A stretch of DNA of 64,000 bases. It comes from Capsicum annuum. Taxonomy: Eukaryota > Streptophyta > Magnoliopsida > Solanales > Solanaceae. Positions within the stretch are counted from its first letter, which is position 1. Every line of letters starts with the position of its first letter. Below the pieces are notes generated by a model, which had not been told where the DNA came from, made no database searches, and was given only the letters and a program-made list of their open reading frames with translations. The translations under genes were made by a program, and so were the position numbers. The stretch is taken from NCBI RefSeq assembly GCF_002878395.1, contig NC_061116.1, forward strand, positions 125,297,112 through 125,361,111. The letters are read 5' to 3'. Shown here in pieces: positions 22,790 through 35,058 of this stretch.

Positions 22790-25491
22790 CCATCCCAAGA
22801 ACATACATATACAAATTCAACTAACCATATTATGAATCAAAGACTAGGCCCCAATATTACTTCACACTTATGGCCTTAGCTAAAACAAACATACCACCAT
22901 CTTTTATCAACAAGAAATGATTACTCTCCCATCTAAACAACTTTTCATCATCACTATAATTTGGAAGTCAGACTTGGTTACTCATTCTATCATCTCCCCC
23001 TTGGCCTTAAGCCATCATTCTAAATCTGTGGAATCCCTTAATCTAAAGCTTTCTTGGAGTAACAATGGAGGATCTAGACTTCTTTGAAGAAGAGCTTTGG
23101 AGTTCTTAGGGTATTTCTTGAGAGAAAAGTAATAAAAACGTGCCTAATTTTCTTAGAATAGTCTTTAATCTTCTGTTTGGGTGGATTGGAGGTGGGAAAA
23201 AAGACTCTTTTGCCCTTAATGAGATGGAAAAAGGAAGCTGAAATTTGGCTTGGGGCGATTTCTAGGGTGACGCCCTGCCTAGAGCATCGGAGTACCTAGG
23301 GCAACGCCTTGGCAGGAGCGGTGGGGAGACTAGGGCGGCGCCTCGCTTAGGGCGGGGGAGTACCCCAGGCGGCACCCCTAGATCACCTTGAGCTACTGGA
23401 ATGGCATACCAAACATGCCCTTAAGCTTGTCTAAAAATTCTAAAACTCACCTGAGATGTACTACAACCTTTCCCCATCGTAACGCAACAAAAAAATCAAG
23501 AAACAGAGGTCGGGAAGGTTGCAAAATAATTCGACGAAGATTGGAGACTCAAAATAAACTAAGTGTTGGAACACATAGCAAAAAATTTTAAGTGTTAAGC
23601 TTGTTGTAACTCGTTTCAAAGGATTAATGATGAGAAAACTTCACAGGGTCTTATAGTATATGTAAATAGTAGAACTTAACCAAAAGGACTACACTTGAAA
23701 GTGTGAAACTCTCTGCGATGTCTCCATTCGTATTCTACTAATATCACATCTCTAAACTTACACCAGCATACTCAACATCATCAACCTATAACCCATAAGC
23801 TAACTGACAAGAACATCCTATACCATATCACCTCATTCATACTTATATATTCAAGGGTATAGCTAGCCACATAACACTTAATAAATTTAGAAAATAATGA
23901 AGCCCTATATCACCTTGGGCACACCCATAAGATAACTGACAAGAACATCCTATACCATATCACCTTATCATACTAAATTATGAATAAATAAACATAAGCT
24001 CTCGCATACACTATTCAAGCCTACTAGATTACATCCATACAGCTAACATCCACAAATACATCAATCCTTATATCCACCTTACTCATCATCTGCTACTCAA
24101 AACTAGTGTCTAGTTCTAGCTATGATTAACCACCAATTCTTACATGTCAAACATCTAAAAACACTAGTCCTCTAAAACTTCATACCAATAATAATTGATC
24201 ATAATCATATGGTCTATCTTATTTACAATCCATCGACACATCCTTCTTTTACACATTATTACTATTCACCCATCTATACACCTAACTTCTTTCATAGCTC
24301 TATAAGTTTTAACCAAACTCTCTTTTTGCAATCTCAGGAAAGCCTAAATTAACAACGCTCATCGACCAAGTACTTTCATCAGTAACCTATACTTTTCTAG
24401 CACAACAAATACCGTCAACAACTTATTTCATACTCCAAGCAAACTATAATTCACCTTAACAAATAACTCCTTCTCTACCTTCTACTAAACTAAAACACAA
24501 GGACATAGCACTTCATTACTAACTCAATCGTATGCAAAAGTATTTGTCTGTATATATTCAATAAATTGCCCTTACCACTTTTCTTGTCACTATCTCTCTA
24601 AACCCAAACTTTCTACCAACACAAGAACAATAAGATAAACAACAATTTGTTAGTGAATCGAAATAGGCCTCACCCGACTTCACTAGACTTTGATTTTATG
24701 TTTTGAATAATAAAATGAGATGAATAACAAATCAACTATGCTAGTAAATCGAAAGAGCCCCACAAGGATTCACTAGACTTTTATTTTCAACAACATAATG
24801 ATAACAAGATTACAAGAGGTAGGAACTTGAAACACATTATTCATTGATCTAACAATACACATATTACTCTATCTTAATTGAATGACTCATAAGAATGAGG
24901 ACATAACTTTCAACTTAAGGAACTTAACACACTAGAGAGCTCTTCTCAAGCCCTTTATGTAACTTTTGAAATTTTTGCCAGAAAATATAGGAGCATTATA
25001 TGCGGAATAACTAGAGCCTATGAATCATTTTATCTTAAGAATAATACATAGAGGGAGAAGTATAGATTAACATTATAGATTCTGAGAAGTAATATGAAAG
25101 CACATCTAACTTAGGCTTAGTTCACGACTTTTATGACCATGAGTAAAGTACTTCAATCTTTAGAACTCAAAAGCACTGATGGGATACTTTCTAGCTCGCT
25201 TACAATCCCATAACTATCTGCAAAAACTATTTGAGAAAGCACTATCTATAAAGATTTAAGTTTGATTGTTTTTTATACCTTGAAAATAAGACGGATATGG
25301 ACTGAATAGAGTAAGATGAGAATCCGTATAAGTTCTTAGAGAACCTTTTTATAACACGATCTAAGACTTGAAAGAATAGAGATATTTCCTGAATACCTTG
25401 CAGCCTCTCATAGAAAAGTACAGACATCTCCGTACTATTTTGCAAGACTCTACTAGGCACGACTTCACAGACACCCTAGGACACTTGAAAC
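22790..25491 (-). other. Element B internal sequence, 5' side, with an LTR fragment
   Basis: Non-coding. About 23045-23656 resembles the first 600 bases of a related LTR on the minus strand: the TATAAGACCC start at 23656, the block matching 51300-51530 of E, and a GC-rich cassette at 23240-23390. No second edge was found, so it is a fragment. From 23657 to about 25100 the sequence is AC-rich with no gene. 25200-25400 matches element D at 38260-38450. Confidence 0.55.
23791..23977. repeat. Local duplication inside element B
   Basis: Two copies of a segment of about 50 bases starting ACCCATAAG and containing AACATCCTATACCATATCAC lie 133 bases apart (from 23791 and from about 23924), with few differences. 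Confidence 0.7.
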
Positions 25492-25508
25492 CTGGCTCTA
25501 AGACTAAG
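25492..25508 (-). other. Element B primer-binding site, decayed
   Basis: The plus strand reads GGCTCTAAGACTAAG where intact copies have GGCTCTGATACCAAG. It lies next to the LTR edge at 25511, so this is the expected initiator methionine tRNA site with several changes. Confidence 0.6.
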
Positions 25509-25510
25509 TT

Positions 25511-27893
25511 TGTAACGCCCCAAAATTGTGTCTTGAGACGTCACACAGTGCTTAGGGTCACAAGTGACCCCAAGCTAACCTTTCTACTGGTATAACTCAT
25601 AAGCAACTGAATAAAATGTATAAATCTGTATACAATCAATGAAAACATAAAACTTTTCTGAACTTGATCAATACAAATCTAAACTTTACAAAATTACAAC
25701 TCTTCTTTTACAAAACAAAATTGAAACTGAATACATCAACTTCTACTAACTATCGATGAAGCCTCTACTAGTACTGAATATAGGTAGCCGGGTCATGACT
25801 CCCAACTATCCAAACTCAATACAACTGAATAAAGAAAATGCAATACTTCTCGACCAGTATAACTAACTTAAGACCTTAAATCAAAAGGACTTGTCACCTA
25901 CTGACTAGAAGTTGCGAACTCACTGAATATGATATATGTGCTACAACTTGTACTTATATTACGAGAAAATGTAGCCCACATATGGATATGTGGGTCAGTA
26001 CTTTGGAAAAATCTACCGAGTATATGGAGGTGTATGCAAATTTCAGAAATTAACATCATAATCTTCATAAAAAAACTTACATGAAATAATAAGTGAATCA
26101 CATAGCTTGAATAAAATCATCATAGCCATGAGTGAATAAGACATATCAAGTAAATCACGTGAGTCATAACAATAAGTTCTCAACCCACTTTCTTTCTTGT
26201 TTTCAAAATTGTAGAATAATCATAATCTTAAGACAACCTTTTCAGGAAATAACGTTCAATCTTATAGAAACAAGAGACTTCTTTGAAACTTAGAGACTAC
26301 TATCTCAAAACTTTATCTCAAAAACCTGTTTTAAGAGTAGGGGACATCATTTGGAGTTTCTTCTAACCGACATAAACCATGTGATCTATATGGAGTCCAA
26401 CATCTTACCCATGTTGCAGAGAGTTGTCCTATCCTTTCCATTGGAGTAGGACCTTAACTTTAACTCATTAGTGATCACTATATATATATCACCCTCAGGC
26501 TTACATCCTACGGTGGAACGTAGTTCTGGAGAAGTACACACTTCCCGCTCGATGCTAAATACTACTCCCGAACTTAGCTCAAAACTTTTAAAGAGAATCC
26601 ATCATAAATAATTCAACAATTTGCATCGGGAGACAATATGCTACCCCTTTTATCATAAATCAATCAAATGTGGATTTCTTTTCTCACTTAGGTTCAAAAA
26701 TCAAGTCTTTCTTTAAACTTTGATAGACAATCATATGCAAAGCTTTAAGAATCTTAGTAACAAAGGTTTATCAATACCATTCTTGAAACATATTTAAACA
26801 TGTAAAATTTCATTCTTGAACATAGGACATGTATACAATTTCAAGATGCTTAAATTTTCAAACTAAACCATAAATCATGACTTTAATTTTCTCAAGTTCT
26901 CAACCATCAATCCATGGTAATAAAATAGAGTTCATACCATAAATGTATGAGAAAAACACCTAAAAATCAAGTCTTGTACATTCCATAATCTCATGGACTT
27001 GAAAATATAGCATATTAGGTATAAATTCAACTTAAAATAGTAAAATCTTTAAGAAAGTCAACTTTAAGCAAAAGAACGAAAGGGTGTTCTTGTTAAAAAA
27101 AACTCAAAATACCTTAAAATTGAAGATTTGAATGAACTCTTAACTTTGTAACTCTATTCTTGAAGTTGTTGGGTGCTTCTTGTAGCCCGCAAGAAGGAGA
27201 TACCAAATCTCGAAGAATTATCAAAAGGCTACGGTGGAATCTTAATATATTTGGGTTTTTAAATTGAAACCCTACAGAATGTTTTTGGTGATTTTGAGAG
27301 GAAATAAACTTATTTTTGTGTTATGGGAGTTTAATCCCGTGTTAGATATGATGTGGGGTTGAAAAATATCATATTTACCCTTTATAAGTTGGAGAAAAAA
27401 GCTAAAAATTGACCCAAGGCTATACCTAGGGCAGCGCCCTACTTATACCCCCTTTCTAGACTAGGCGTCGCCCTTCTTAGACCCCCGTTCTAGCCAAGGT
27501 GGCGCCCTGCTTATAGCTTTTTGCTACTAGTCACGAGAATGGCTGTAACTTTTTACTCTGGTATCAGATTTTTGAGAAATTGGTATTGTTGTAAATCTAA
27601 TTCAATTATATACAATTTAGTGGGTCTTGGGATGAAAAATTCCATGTATATAAATAGTTATACACATTTGAAGTAGACCCTTGTAGAATCGAATGTCAGA
27701 CTTAGGACGAATCAATTGATCTTAGCTCAATTTTGTTCTAAATCATTGCTATAGACATTTTTCATATCTAAACTACTTAATAAACTAGGATAATGATCAT
27801 GAAACTTATATTCACGTGAGAATCACTTGGATTATAGCTTAGATGCGTAGGAACGATGGTTAGAATTCTAGCACAAAATTTTGGGGTATTACA
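25511..27893 (-). repeat. Element B 5' LTR
   Basis: On the minus strand it starts TGTAATACCCC at 27893 and ends GGGGCGTTACA at 25511. It matches 9157-11470. A GC-rich cassette at 27415-27520 has three copies of a GGCGCCC-like word, where the other LTR keeps only one, so this cassette varies in copy number between the two LTRs of one element. A TATA-like CTTTATAAG lies near 27380. Confidence 0.88.
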
Positions 27894-28259
27894 TCAAGCT
27901 ACATCCTGTAATTGGTATGCATCCAATTCTCCACTCTCAATAGGATTCACGCCCAAAACATATGTCACCTTATGAACCATGTCAAGGAACTATTGTGGTT
28001 CCACTTCAGACTTAGATCCCAAAAAGAAAAGGGAATTCATTCGGGTGAAGTCTCGAATCCTAGTTGCGGCGGTATTAGCCACTATGTTGGCCGGGATAGT
28101 AGCTGGATGAGTGTTTTGAGCTGATAAAGAGTGAGATATAGTATTAAATGCAGCTCTAAACTCTCCATGAGAAATATATTCATTTAGGGGGTCTTCTTGA
28201 ATGGGTGGAGGTACTAGCTAATTTCTATTCCTTCTTCCGTTAGTTTTTTTAGGAGGAAT
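27894..28259 (-). pseudogene. gag: Element A gag, N-terminal part, broken
   Basis: Read from 28259 leftwards. The first codon where relatives have Met-Pro-Pro-Lys-Lys is ATT, so the start codon is lost. Stops follow after about 13 residues and again after Glu-Pro-Gln. Recognisable parts are the HGEFRAAFNTISHSL block, MNSLFFLGSKSE, and the ELDAYQLQDVA end, where element B cuts in. The remainder lies at 8110-9156. Same family as the gag of C. Confidence 0.8.
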
Positions 28260-28450
28260 TTTCTGTAAACAGAAAGAATATTTGATTAGATAGAGAGTTT
28301 AACTTGATCTCATTCTCATTAGAATGCTATGAAAACTGAAATAAGAGAAACTTTTCTAAAATATCTCATAGTCTCTTGTCCATACATATGGTGCGCTTCA
28401 CAACCATGTACAAGACTCTACTTAACACGGCTTTAAGACTCCTTAGGAAA
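28260..28450 (-). other. Element A leader
   Basis: Untranslated leader sharing landmarks with C, D and E, including the stretch whose plus strand reads CATGTACAAGACTCTACT near 28410. See the leader of C. Confidence 0.65.
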
Positions 28451-28464
28451 CCTCTGATGCCAAG
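28451..28464 (-). other. Element A primer-binding site
   Basis: The plus strand reads CCTCTGATGCCAAG, two bases from the LTR edge; intact copies have GCTCTGATACCAAG. It would pair with initiator methionine tRNA. Confidence 0.75.
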
Positions 28465-28466
28465 TT

Positions 28467-30812
28467 TGTAACACTCTAAGAGTACACCCTAGTCACCACA
28501 CGGTGCTTATAGTCCCGAGAGACCACAAGCGAACCATAAGCTGGTACTTGTTATAAGCACTGAACAAAATTGATGATAAAGTGAACATATGCAGAATTTA
28601 ACTAAAATGCCATAAGGTTTTAAAAACTTTAATCAATACTGGATCATGAAGTTAACATTTAAAAACTTATCAAAAAGCTAACTAATTTTTGTACTATTCT
28701 GAAAGCCTCTAAACTGACTGACTGTGGAGTTGATAGGACAATACCCCAACTAACTTTGACTGACTAGATAACTAAACTACTGACATACTGAATATAAGAC
28801 AACTCTTCCTCGAAGGATGAAGATTCACCATAATTGACTGCTGCTAATAGAATAATCTATCTAAGTACAGTCAGGAAATCGAGCATCCAAACCTTTGATA
28901 TAAGACATTATAGTGCAAGAAACGAGTATGCGATCAGTACTTTGAATGCACTGGTATGCTAAATGAGGGAGGCTGATATGCATGGTTTCATGTGCATGTG
29001 TAGTAATAGATTAAATGTATAGAATGAAGTATTGAGTAAAATGCATAAAATCTGTAAAGACTGAGAATGCATGACCAAGCATAAAATAAGATCCTAAAAT
29101 AGTCTGTAAATTGAAAATACTATAATAACTAATATTTTATGCTATGGTTAAGCAAAACTAAAACTGAATTACTAATCTGAATATTGTACTAAGATTGTGG
29201 GAGCTATCATGTAACCAACAAAGACCATGTGAGCTATCATGAAGTCCAACGCCTGACTTATGTTGAGGAAGTTTGTTCTATCCTTGCCATTGGAAAAGAA
29301 CCTGAACTGTAATGATCACTAAACTGAGCCTATATTAGGAAAAGGAAAACATTCTGTAGAGTCCCTTAGACCTACAGTGGCATATAGTTTTTGGTGAACT
29401 AGGATGTGCTAAACCCACACTTTTGACTCGATGCTAAATCTTACTCCTAACTGAAAGACATCGAATTACTAACTGGTGCATGGACTGATAACTGATAAGC
29501 TCAGGTCAATGTATTTTAAAAATGGCACTGAATACAGATTCTGGTGTAATTGTTAACCTTAAATTGATTATGATGACCAATTGGATGAAAATAATCATGG
29601 TTTATCTGAAAACATTCTATAAATAATAACTAAGTAAACAGCTAAATTTGGGTATTCATAACCCCCAGGAATTGATAGCAATAATATAAATATCATACTA
29701 AAACTTTGAGGACCTGATATGTAGCATTTATTCAAACCTCGTTCTCGTAGGCATTTCATCAAACACTTGCAATGCATGGTTTAAGCTAAGCATGGGATTA
29801 GTTTTAAAGCTTATAGTAATAGCATGATTTCAATAAAAAAATTACTAATTAAGGCTTAAATCAATGAAAAACACCATTCAAACATGTGGGGTTTAATAAC
29901 AATAACAATTTTGTGTAAACATGGTATGGAATCAAAATTCTTTGGAATTCTTGGTTAAAATTCTAATAATCATCTAAAAATCATAACTTTGAATTTGAAA
30001 TTGGGTTCTCAGACTCCATGGGTGAAAAGGACCAATGTATTAACATCTAACATACCTCAAAAACTTAAATCTTGAAGGAGATTAACATTTCTTGACTGTT
30101 CTTAAATAGTGATGTTTTGATTCTTGAGTTTTCTTGAAGAAGGGTATGAATCTTTTTCTTGGGTATTGATCTTGAAAAAACCCTAATTTTGATGTTATGG
30201 ATTAATAAGGACTTATGTGTTTTGATTTGATGTAGTTAGGTGTTAAAAAGGGTGGAAATAGACCCAAAAATCCCTTTGAAAACGTCTTTAAATCGCTAAA
30301 CGAAGGTGGGGGACGGTTTGGGCGATGAATCGTCACCCTGGAGAATGACCATCCGTCAAACCATCACTTTATGGCCAAAAAATGGTCTTACTTCCTTAGT
30401 TACAATGGTTCAAGCAACAGTCCATCACTGGCTTGACGGTCCGCCGGCCTTTCCGTCACACCTCTGCAGTTTAGACAGCTCTCTGTAAAAGGTCCATAAA
30501 TTCTTACTCTTATATCGGATTAGGTGAAATTGGTATCATTGTAAAGATAATTCAATTATATATCTGTTTATTAGTCATAAGATCAAAAATTCTTATTAAA
30601 ATAAAGGGTATTCTCATTTGAAGTTGCCTATACTAATATCCTTCTCAAGAATTCAATCGATAAGGGATGTTTTGATTCGTCTAATAGTTAGGAAGTATTT
30701 TAGTTCTTAATACACATACAAATCAATCATAAAACTACCAAATCACTATAATTTATTTCTCATGAGCTTGAAGCATAGTTCTACTATTGGTTAGGATTCT
30801 CGGGGTATTACA
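28467..30812 (-). repeat. Element A 5' LTR
   Basis: On the minus strand it starts TGTAATACCCCGAG at 30812 and ends GAGTGTTACA at 28467. Its first 970 bases match the truncated 3' LTR at 5585-6540. A GC-rich cassette lies at 30295-30480. The stem-loop of the other families is not preserved here. Confidence 0.85.
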
Positions 30813-32437
30813 ATAACACTGAATTTTTATGAGCTACTTTAATATTTGCCTTCCATTTATTACCAAATTCAATTATTGTGTCCCATAAGGTGGTGGATGA
30901 AAGAGTATTAGTTGAACTAGCTAATAAAAAAGTCTTCGTACTAACTTTGTGAAATACTTTTCTAGAATCCCTTTCAAATGAAATTCCAGCGTTTCTGAGT
31001 ATAGTTACTTATTGTGAAGTTGCAATGCATGTCAGTTTGTTTACAATTTGAAACAACACATGCATGCTGAATTTTTTTCACTTGTTCACTGAGTAATAGT
31101 CTTTTGGTAATTTCTACAGGTGTTTTTTTGGAGCTAACTGAGCAGGTGAAAATATGGAGAAGATTCATTTTCCATATATTTAATCTTTTAATTCGGATTA
31201 TGGTCTAATGTCTTGCATTCTTTTGTAAGGACCATGATTAAGTTATTAAAACTAAAGGTGAAATAGGAAAAAAGCCACCAGTTAAGAAATAAAAGTCCTC
31301 CAGAGTTGCTTCTTCACAAAGGTATTCCTTTTTTTCCCTTTTTAGTAAAATCTTCTTATTCTTAACTACTTTATTCAAAACAAATTTCAACGAGATATTT
31401 TTCCTATCCCTTTCGGCATGCCAAATTGATCAATTTAGTTTTTGCACATGAGCTCATGTTATTCATAGCTTCTTTTTGAATGTTATCGGGCATATTTGAT
31501 ACCTCTTGTCAAATTTTTATTATTTATTTAAACTTTTATGTTTTACTTAATGCTTATTAAGAGGTAAATTGTCCAATATCGCCATTAATCTTATTTTCTC
31601 TGATGTTTACTATACCAAGAAAGTAAGGTTAAAGAGTTGTTTAAGTGTTGATTTTGGTACGACAAGAAGGTTTTGAGATGCAAAGCTTCAACTATAAGTA
31701 TGCAACACTTTTGCTTGACAATTCACTTTTGAAAATGATGTGTTGATTTCATTTTTTTGCTTTGATATCTTCTTTCTCAGAGAAAAGTAATTATAGAGAG
31801 TATCGACATCACTGGAAAATTTATTTGTTAACAATGAGTTTAACTTACTTTTTCTGTCCTACTTAATATTTAATTTGGTTACTTTAATGTCATCAAAATT
31901 TATTAGCTGGTAGTTCAACATTTATGTGTGGTTACTGAGTATTGCTCATTATGTTGTTTGATTAATACCTCATTTTCAATTTTTTTCTCCTGATTTAGTG
32001 TTTGAATGTTCTATGTATGTGTTTTGATTAGTAGAACTCTATCACACTCCAATAAATCTCTGTTTTTTTACTTTTTTCAAAATTACAGCATAAATCACTC
32101 ATACTAAGAGTAAGATTTATTAAGTTTTCATGATGGGCTGGTACACTTGACTGGAAGTGCAAAATGAAGCCCTCTTTAATCATTTTTTGATAACTGGCTT
32201 ACAATTATGTATTGAAACTTCTAGCTATATGGACTTTCAAGGTCAAAAAGTAGTTTTAGATAAACTACAAATGGACTTCCATTTCCTCTTGTTTGTCCAA
32301 TGATAAATGAGCCTTAACTTTCTATATGCTTTTGAATGCTCTCCTTTTTTTCTAACTTTGAATCTAAATTCCTCCTCCTTTTTTTCCACAGGTAGTTGTT
32401 GCCTCTAAATACTGTCAGCCCAATTTTTGTGTATGGG
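30813..32437. other. Unassigned sequence between element nests
   Basis: AT-rich, with no LTR edge, no retroelement domain and no copy elsewhere in the window. T-rich runs ending in CAG, for example near 31125 and 32390, look like intron ends, but no exon could be read. It may be low-copy host DNA or an unrecognised transposon. Element D inserted at its right end. Confidence 0.4.
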
Positions 32438-35058
32438 TGTAACGCCCTAATTTTCAATACCGGAATGCTACATGGTGCTCATGACCCCGAAGGACCAGAA
32501 ACTAACCCATGACTGATATTTGTACCTGTACACTGTATAATATGACATAATATATTGCAGAAACATGTACTGAAAGGCCATAAGGTTTAATACTAATACA
32601 TAACTGAAAATAAGGTATAAAATACCAAAATAAATCTGAAATAATTATCTGACATGCTATAGTCTAAAAGCCTCTAAACTGTCTGAATAAGGAATTGATG
32701 GGACATGTCCCCAAATAACTCCGTCTAGCAACTGAACTGAAATAGTAAATGAAGTAATAATCATATCATCCTCAAATGAGAAGAACTCACTGCAACTCTG
32801 AACACTGGAATACTACTACTGATCTAGAGCTCGTGCTTATAAACCTATGGTGTAATATAAAAGAAAGCACCATCGTGCAAATGTGTCAATACGTCTGAAT
32901 GTATTGAATATATGAGTGAGGTAGGCTAAATGCAATAGGACTCATATGCATGAACAATGCTAACTGATATGAACGTGAGAATGCATACATGCATAAGAAA
33001 CTATAACTAAACTCGTGGAGATACTGACTACTGAGTCTGAATACTAACAACATAAGTGTACTGATATTAAGATACTGGATGACTGAGTTTACTGATATTG
33101 ATATGTAAATCACTAATAAGTGATGGATCTGGTACTGTATTACTGGATACTGAGAGACTGATATTGCATTACTAATAAATGAATGATTGTTTCTGACAGT
33201 TCGGATTATGAAGAACTTATCTGATTAACTGTATCTGGTAGTCCTAAAACTGAGTACTGATAGCATGAGTGGCTATATCTGATAGTCCTAAATCTGATGG
33301 AACTATCTGAATCTTGAACTGTATCTGAGTTGATTGTATCTGACAGTTCTGATATACTAAATCTGAAGAACTATCTGAGTTCTTTTACTAAGAAAGAGAC
33401 TGAAACTGAGACTGTGGGAGGTAGTTGCTTAACCAATATGCCCTATATGTGCCATTATAGATAAACTGGGGTCCAATCTTTACCCCGACTGAAGGGGTGT
33501 CAATACCGCGCCACTGGAAAGGACAGCTGTGAGTGACCCTTAGCTGGCAGGTACTCAAAACGGGAGCGGTGGGAACCCTAAGCTAAAAGGTTAAGCCACC
33601 TCATTAACCCTATTCTGACATATTAAGATATCTCAACCTACGCTGGCTACGTAGTTCTGAAACATAAGGATGACTACTAAGAATCACACCCTAAACTGGT
33701 AGGTGAATTCCCATCCTTGGGTTCACTCGGTGCTAACTTATACCCCCATCTGAAGATACTTAATCATGAATAATTGACTATATAATTAACTTAACTGAAC
33801 TGATTTTGAGTTTACTGAGCTCCGTAGCTGATGGAATAATACCGATATCTGATAGCTAACTGAGTTCATGATATTACTGAGAGTACTGAATTATAGAGAT
33901 TACTGAAGTTACTGGGTACTGATATTTCTGAGATTAACTAATATTAACTGATTACTAAGATTTCTGAACTACTGAGATTACTGAACTACTGAGACTGCTG
34001 AGATTTTTGAGTTTTCTTAAGTCACATGACTTACTGAATTCTACTGAATCATAGCTTGATTTTGGATATCGTGAAACATGACATGGCTCTAGGCACACAG
34101 CTATAGTTTTTGAGTACGAATACCCCTAGGACTCGATAGAAAGAAACTGGCTCATACATGACATGACTTGATCACAAGATTAGAGTCCACAATTCACAAT
34201 ATCATAAGTAGGGGATAGTATACTTCATGTATTTATTCAACATCTCAAACATGGTAGGGAAAGCATGGATATATTTCATGTACATAATTCATATCTCCAT
34301 TATCATACATGCTTCATGCCATAACAATAACAACACATAAATAGCATGGAAATTCATATTGAAGTGTATAGCCAGTATGGACTTGTCCTTTAGATATCAT
34401 AAAATCATGTAAAATATGAATTTCTAGCATCCTAGGCATTTTATCAAACACCTTGCATGAATTCTTTAAGGCATAGTTGGATTTCATACTTGCATTATAT
34501 TAATCCACCTAAAGTTCATGTTTTTCAACTAACAACCACATATATTCCATGAAAACACCTTTAGATGTCATCTTGAAACTTAAACAACAATCATCAACAT
34601 GTACATGCTCATATCACCAGAAAACGTTTATAAAAAAATATTTAAAACATGGTTCTTGAGCTCTATGAATGAATTGGATCCACAGATGAACAATATGCAT
34701 ACCTTAGATTAATAATCCATGAAGATTATAGTGAAAATGGCTTGGAATTTGAAACCCCCAATTGAACCCTAGACTTGTTCTTGCTTGTTCTTGAGAGAAT
34801 TTGAGAAATATAGGTGTATTTTGGTGTAAATAGGATCAAATCCCATGTTTTTGGACTATATATAGGTGGGAAAATTATCCAAATAACCTTCTGGATGCGG
34901 AAAGCTGAAAATTGCAGGGGTGGAATATACCATGCGTCACATGGTTTAGTGCACAACAATGAAGCATGTGTCACATTCTTTATCCCTCCGCAGAGAAGCA
35001 TGCTTTATCCCAGTGCAGAGAAGCATGCTTATCGCATGATCTTAATGCCTCACGAGAA
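32438..35058 (-). repeat. Element D 3' LTR, start deleted
   Basis: Aligns with 38574-41200 of the other LTR. The match stops near 35058, so roughly 340 bases of LTR start, the polypurine tract and some internal sequence are gone. A TATA box (34857-34864) and a GCATGC-rich cassette (34930-35040) remain. Confidence 0.85.
32845..32875 (-). other. Conserved LTR stem-loop, element D 3' LTR
   Basis: CTATGGTG and CACCATCG, the conserved arms with one mismatch. The other LTR has the perfect form. Confidence 0.55.

Larger units (their letters stand above)
9157..27893 (-). mobile_element. Element B: coding-less LTR retrotransposon, minus strand, carrying nested element C
   Basis: Matching LTRs at 9157-11470 and 25511-27893 are in the same orientation. 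The flanks are GCAAG (9152-9156) and TCAAG (27894-27898), a five-base target duplication with one change, set inside the gag of A. B's own sequence is 11471-12707 and 22790-25510, about 4 kb with no gag or pol domain in any frame. It is therefore a large retrotransposon derivative that needed proteins from elsewhere. Element C lies inside it in the opposite orientation. Confidence 0.85.
5585..30812 (-). mobile_element. Element A: gag-bearing LTR retrotransposon, minus strand, split by nested B and C
   Basis: Read right to left: 5' LTR (30812 to 28467), primer-binding site, leader, gag start, the 18.7-kb B+C insertion (27893 to 9157), rest of gag, a protease stub, non-coding sequence, a polypurine tract and a truncated 3' LTR (6540 to about 5585). 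Without the insertion A would be about 6.5 kb. No reverse transcriptase, RNase H or integrase sequence remains. The gag and protease are of the same Tekay-like type as in element C. Because the 3' LTR is truncated, no target duplication can be tested. Confidence 0.8.
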
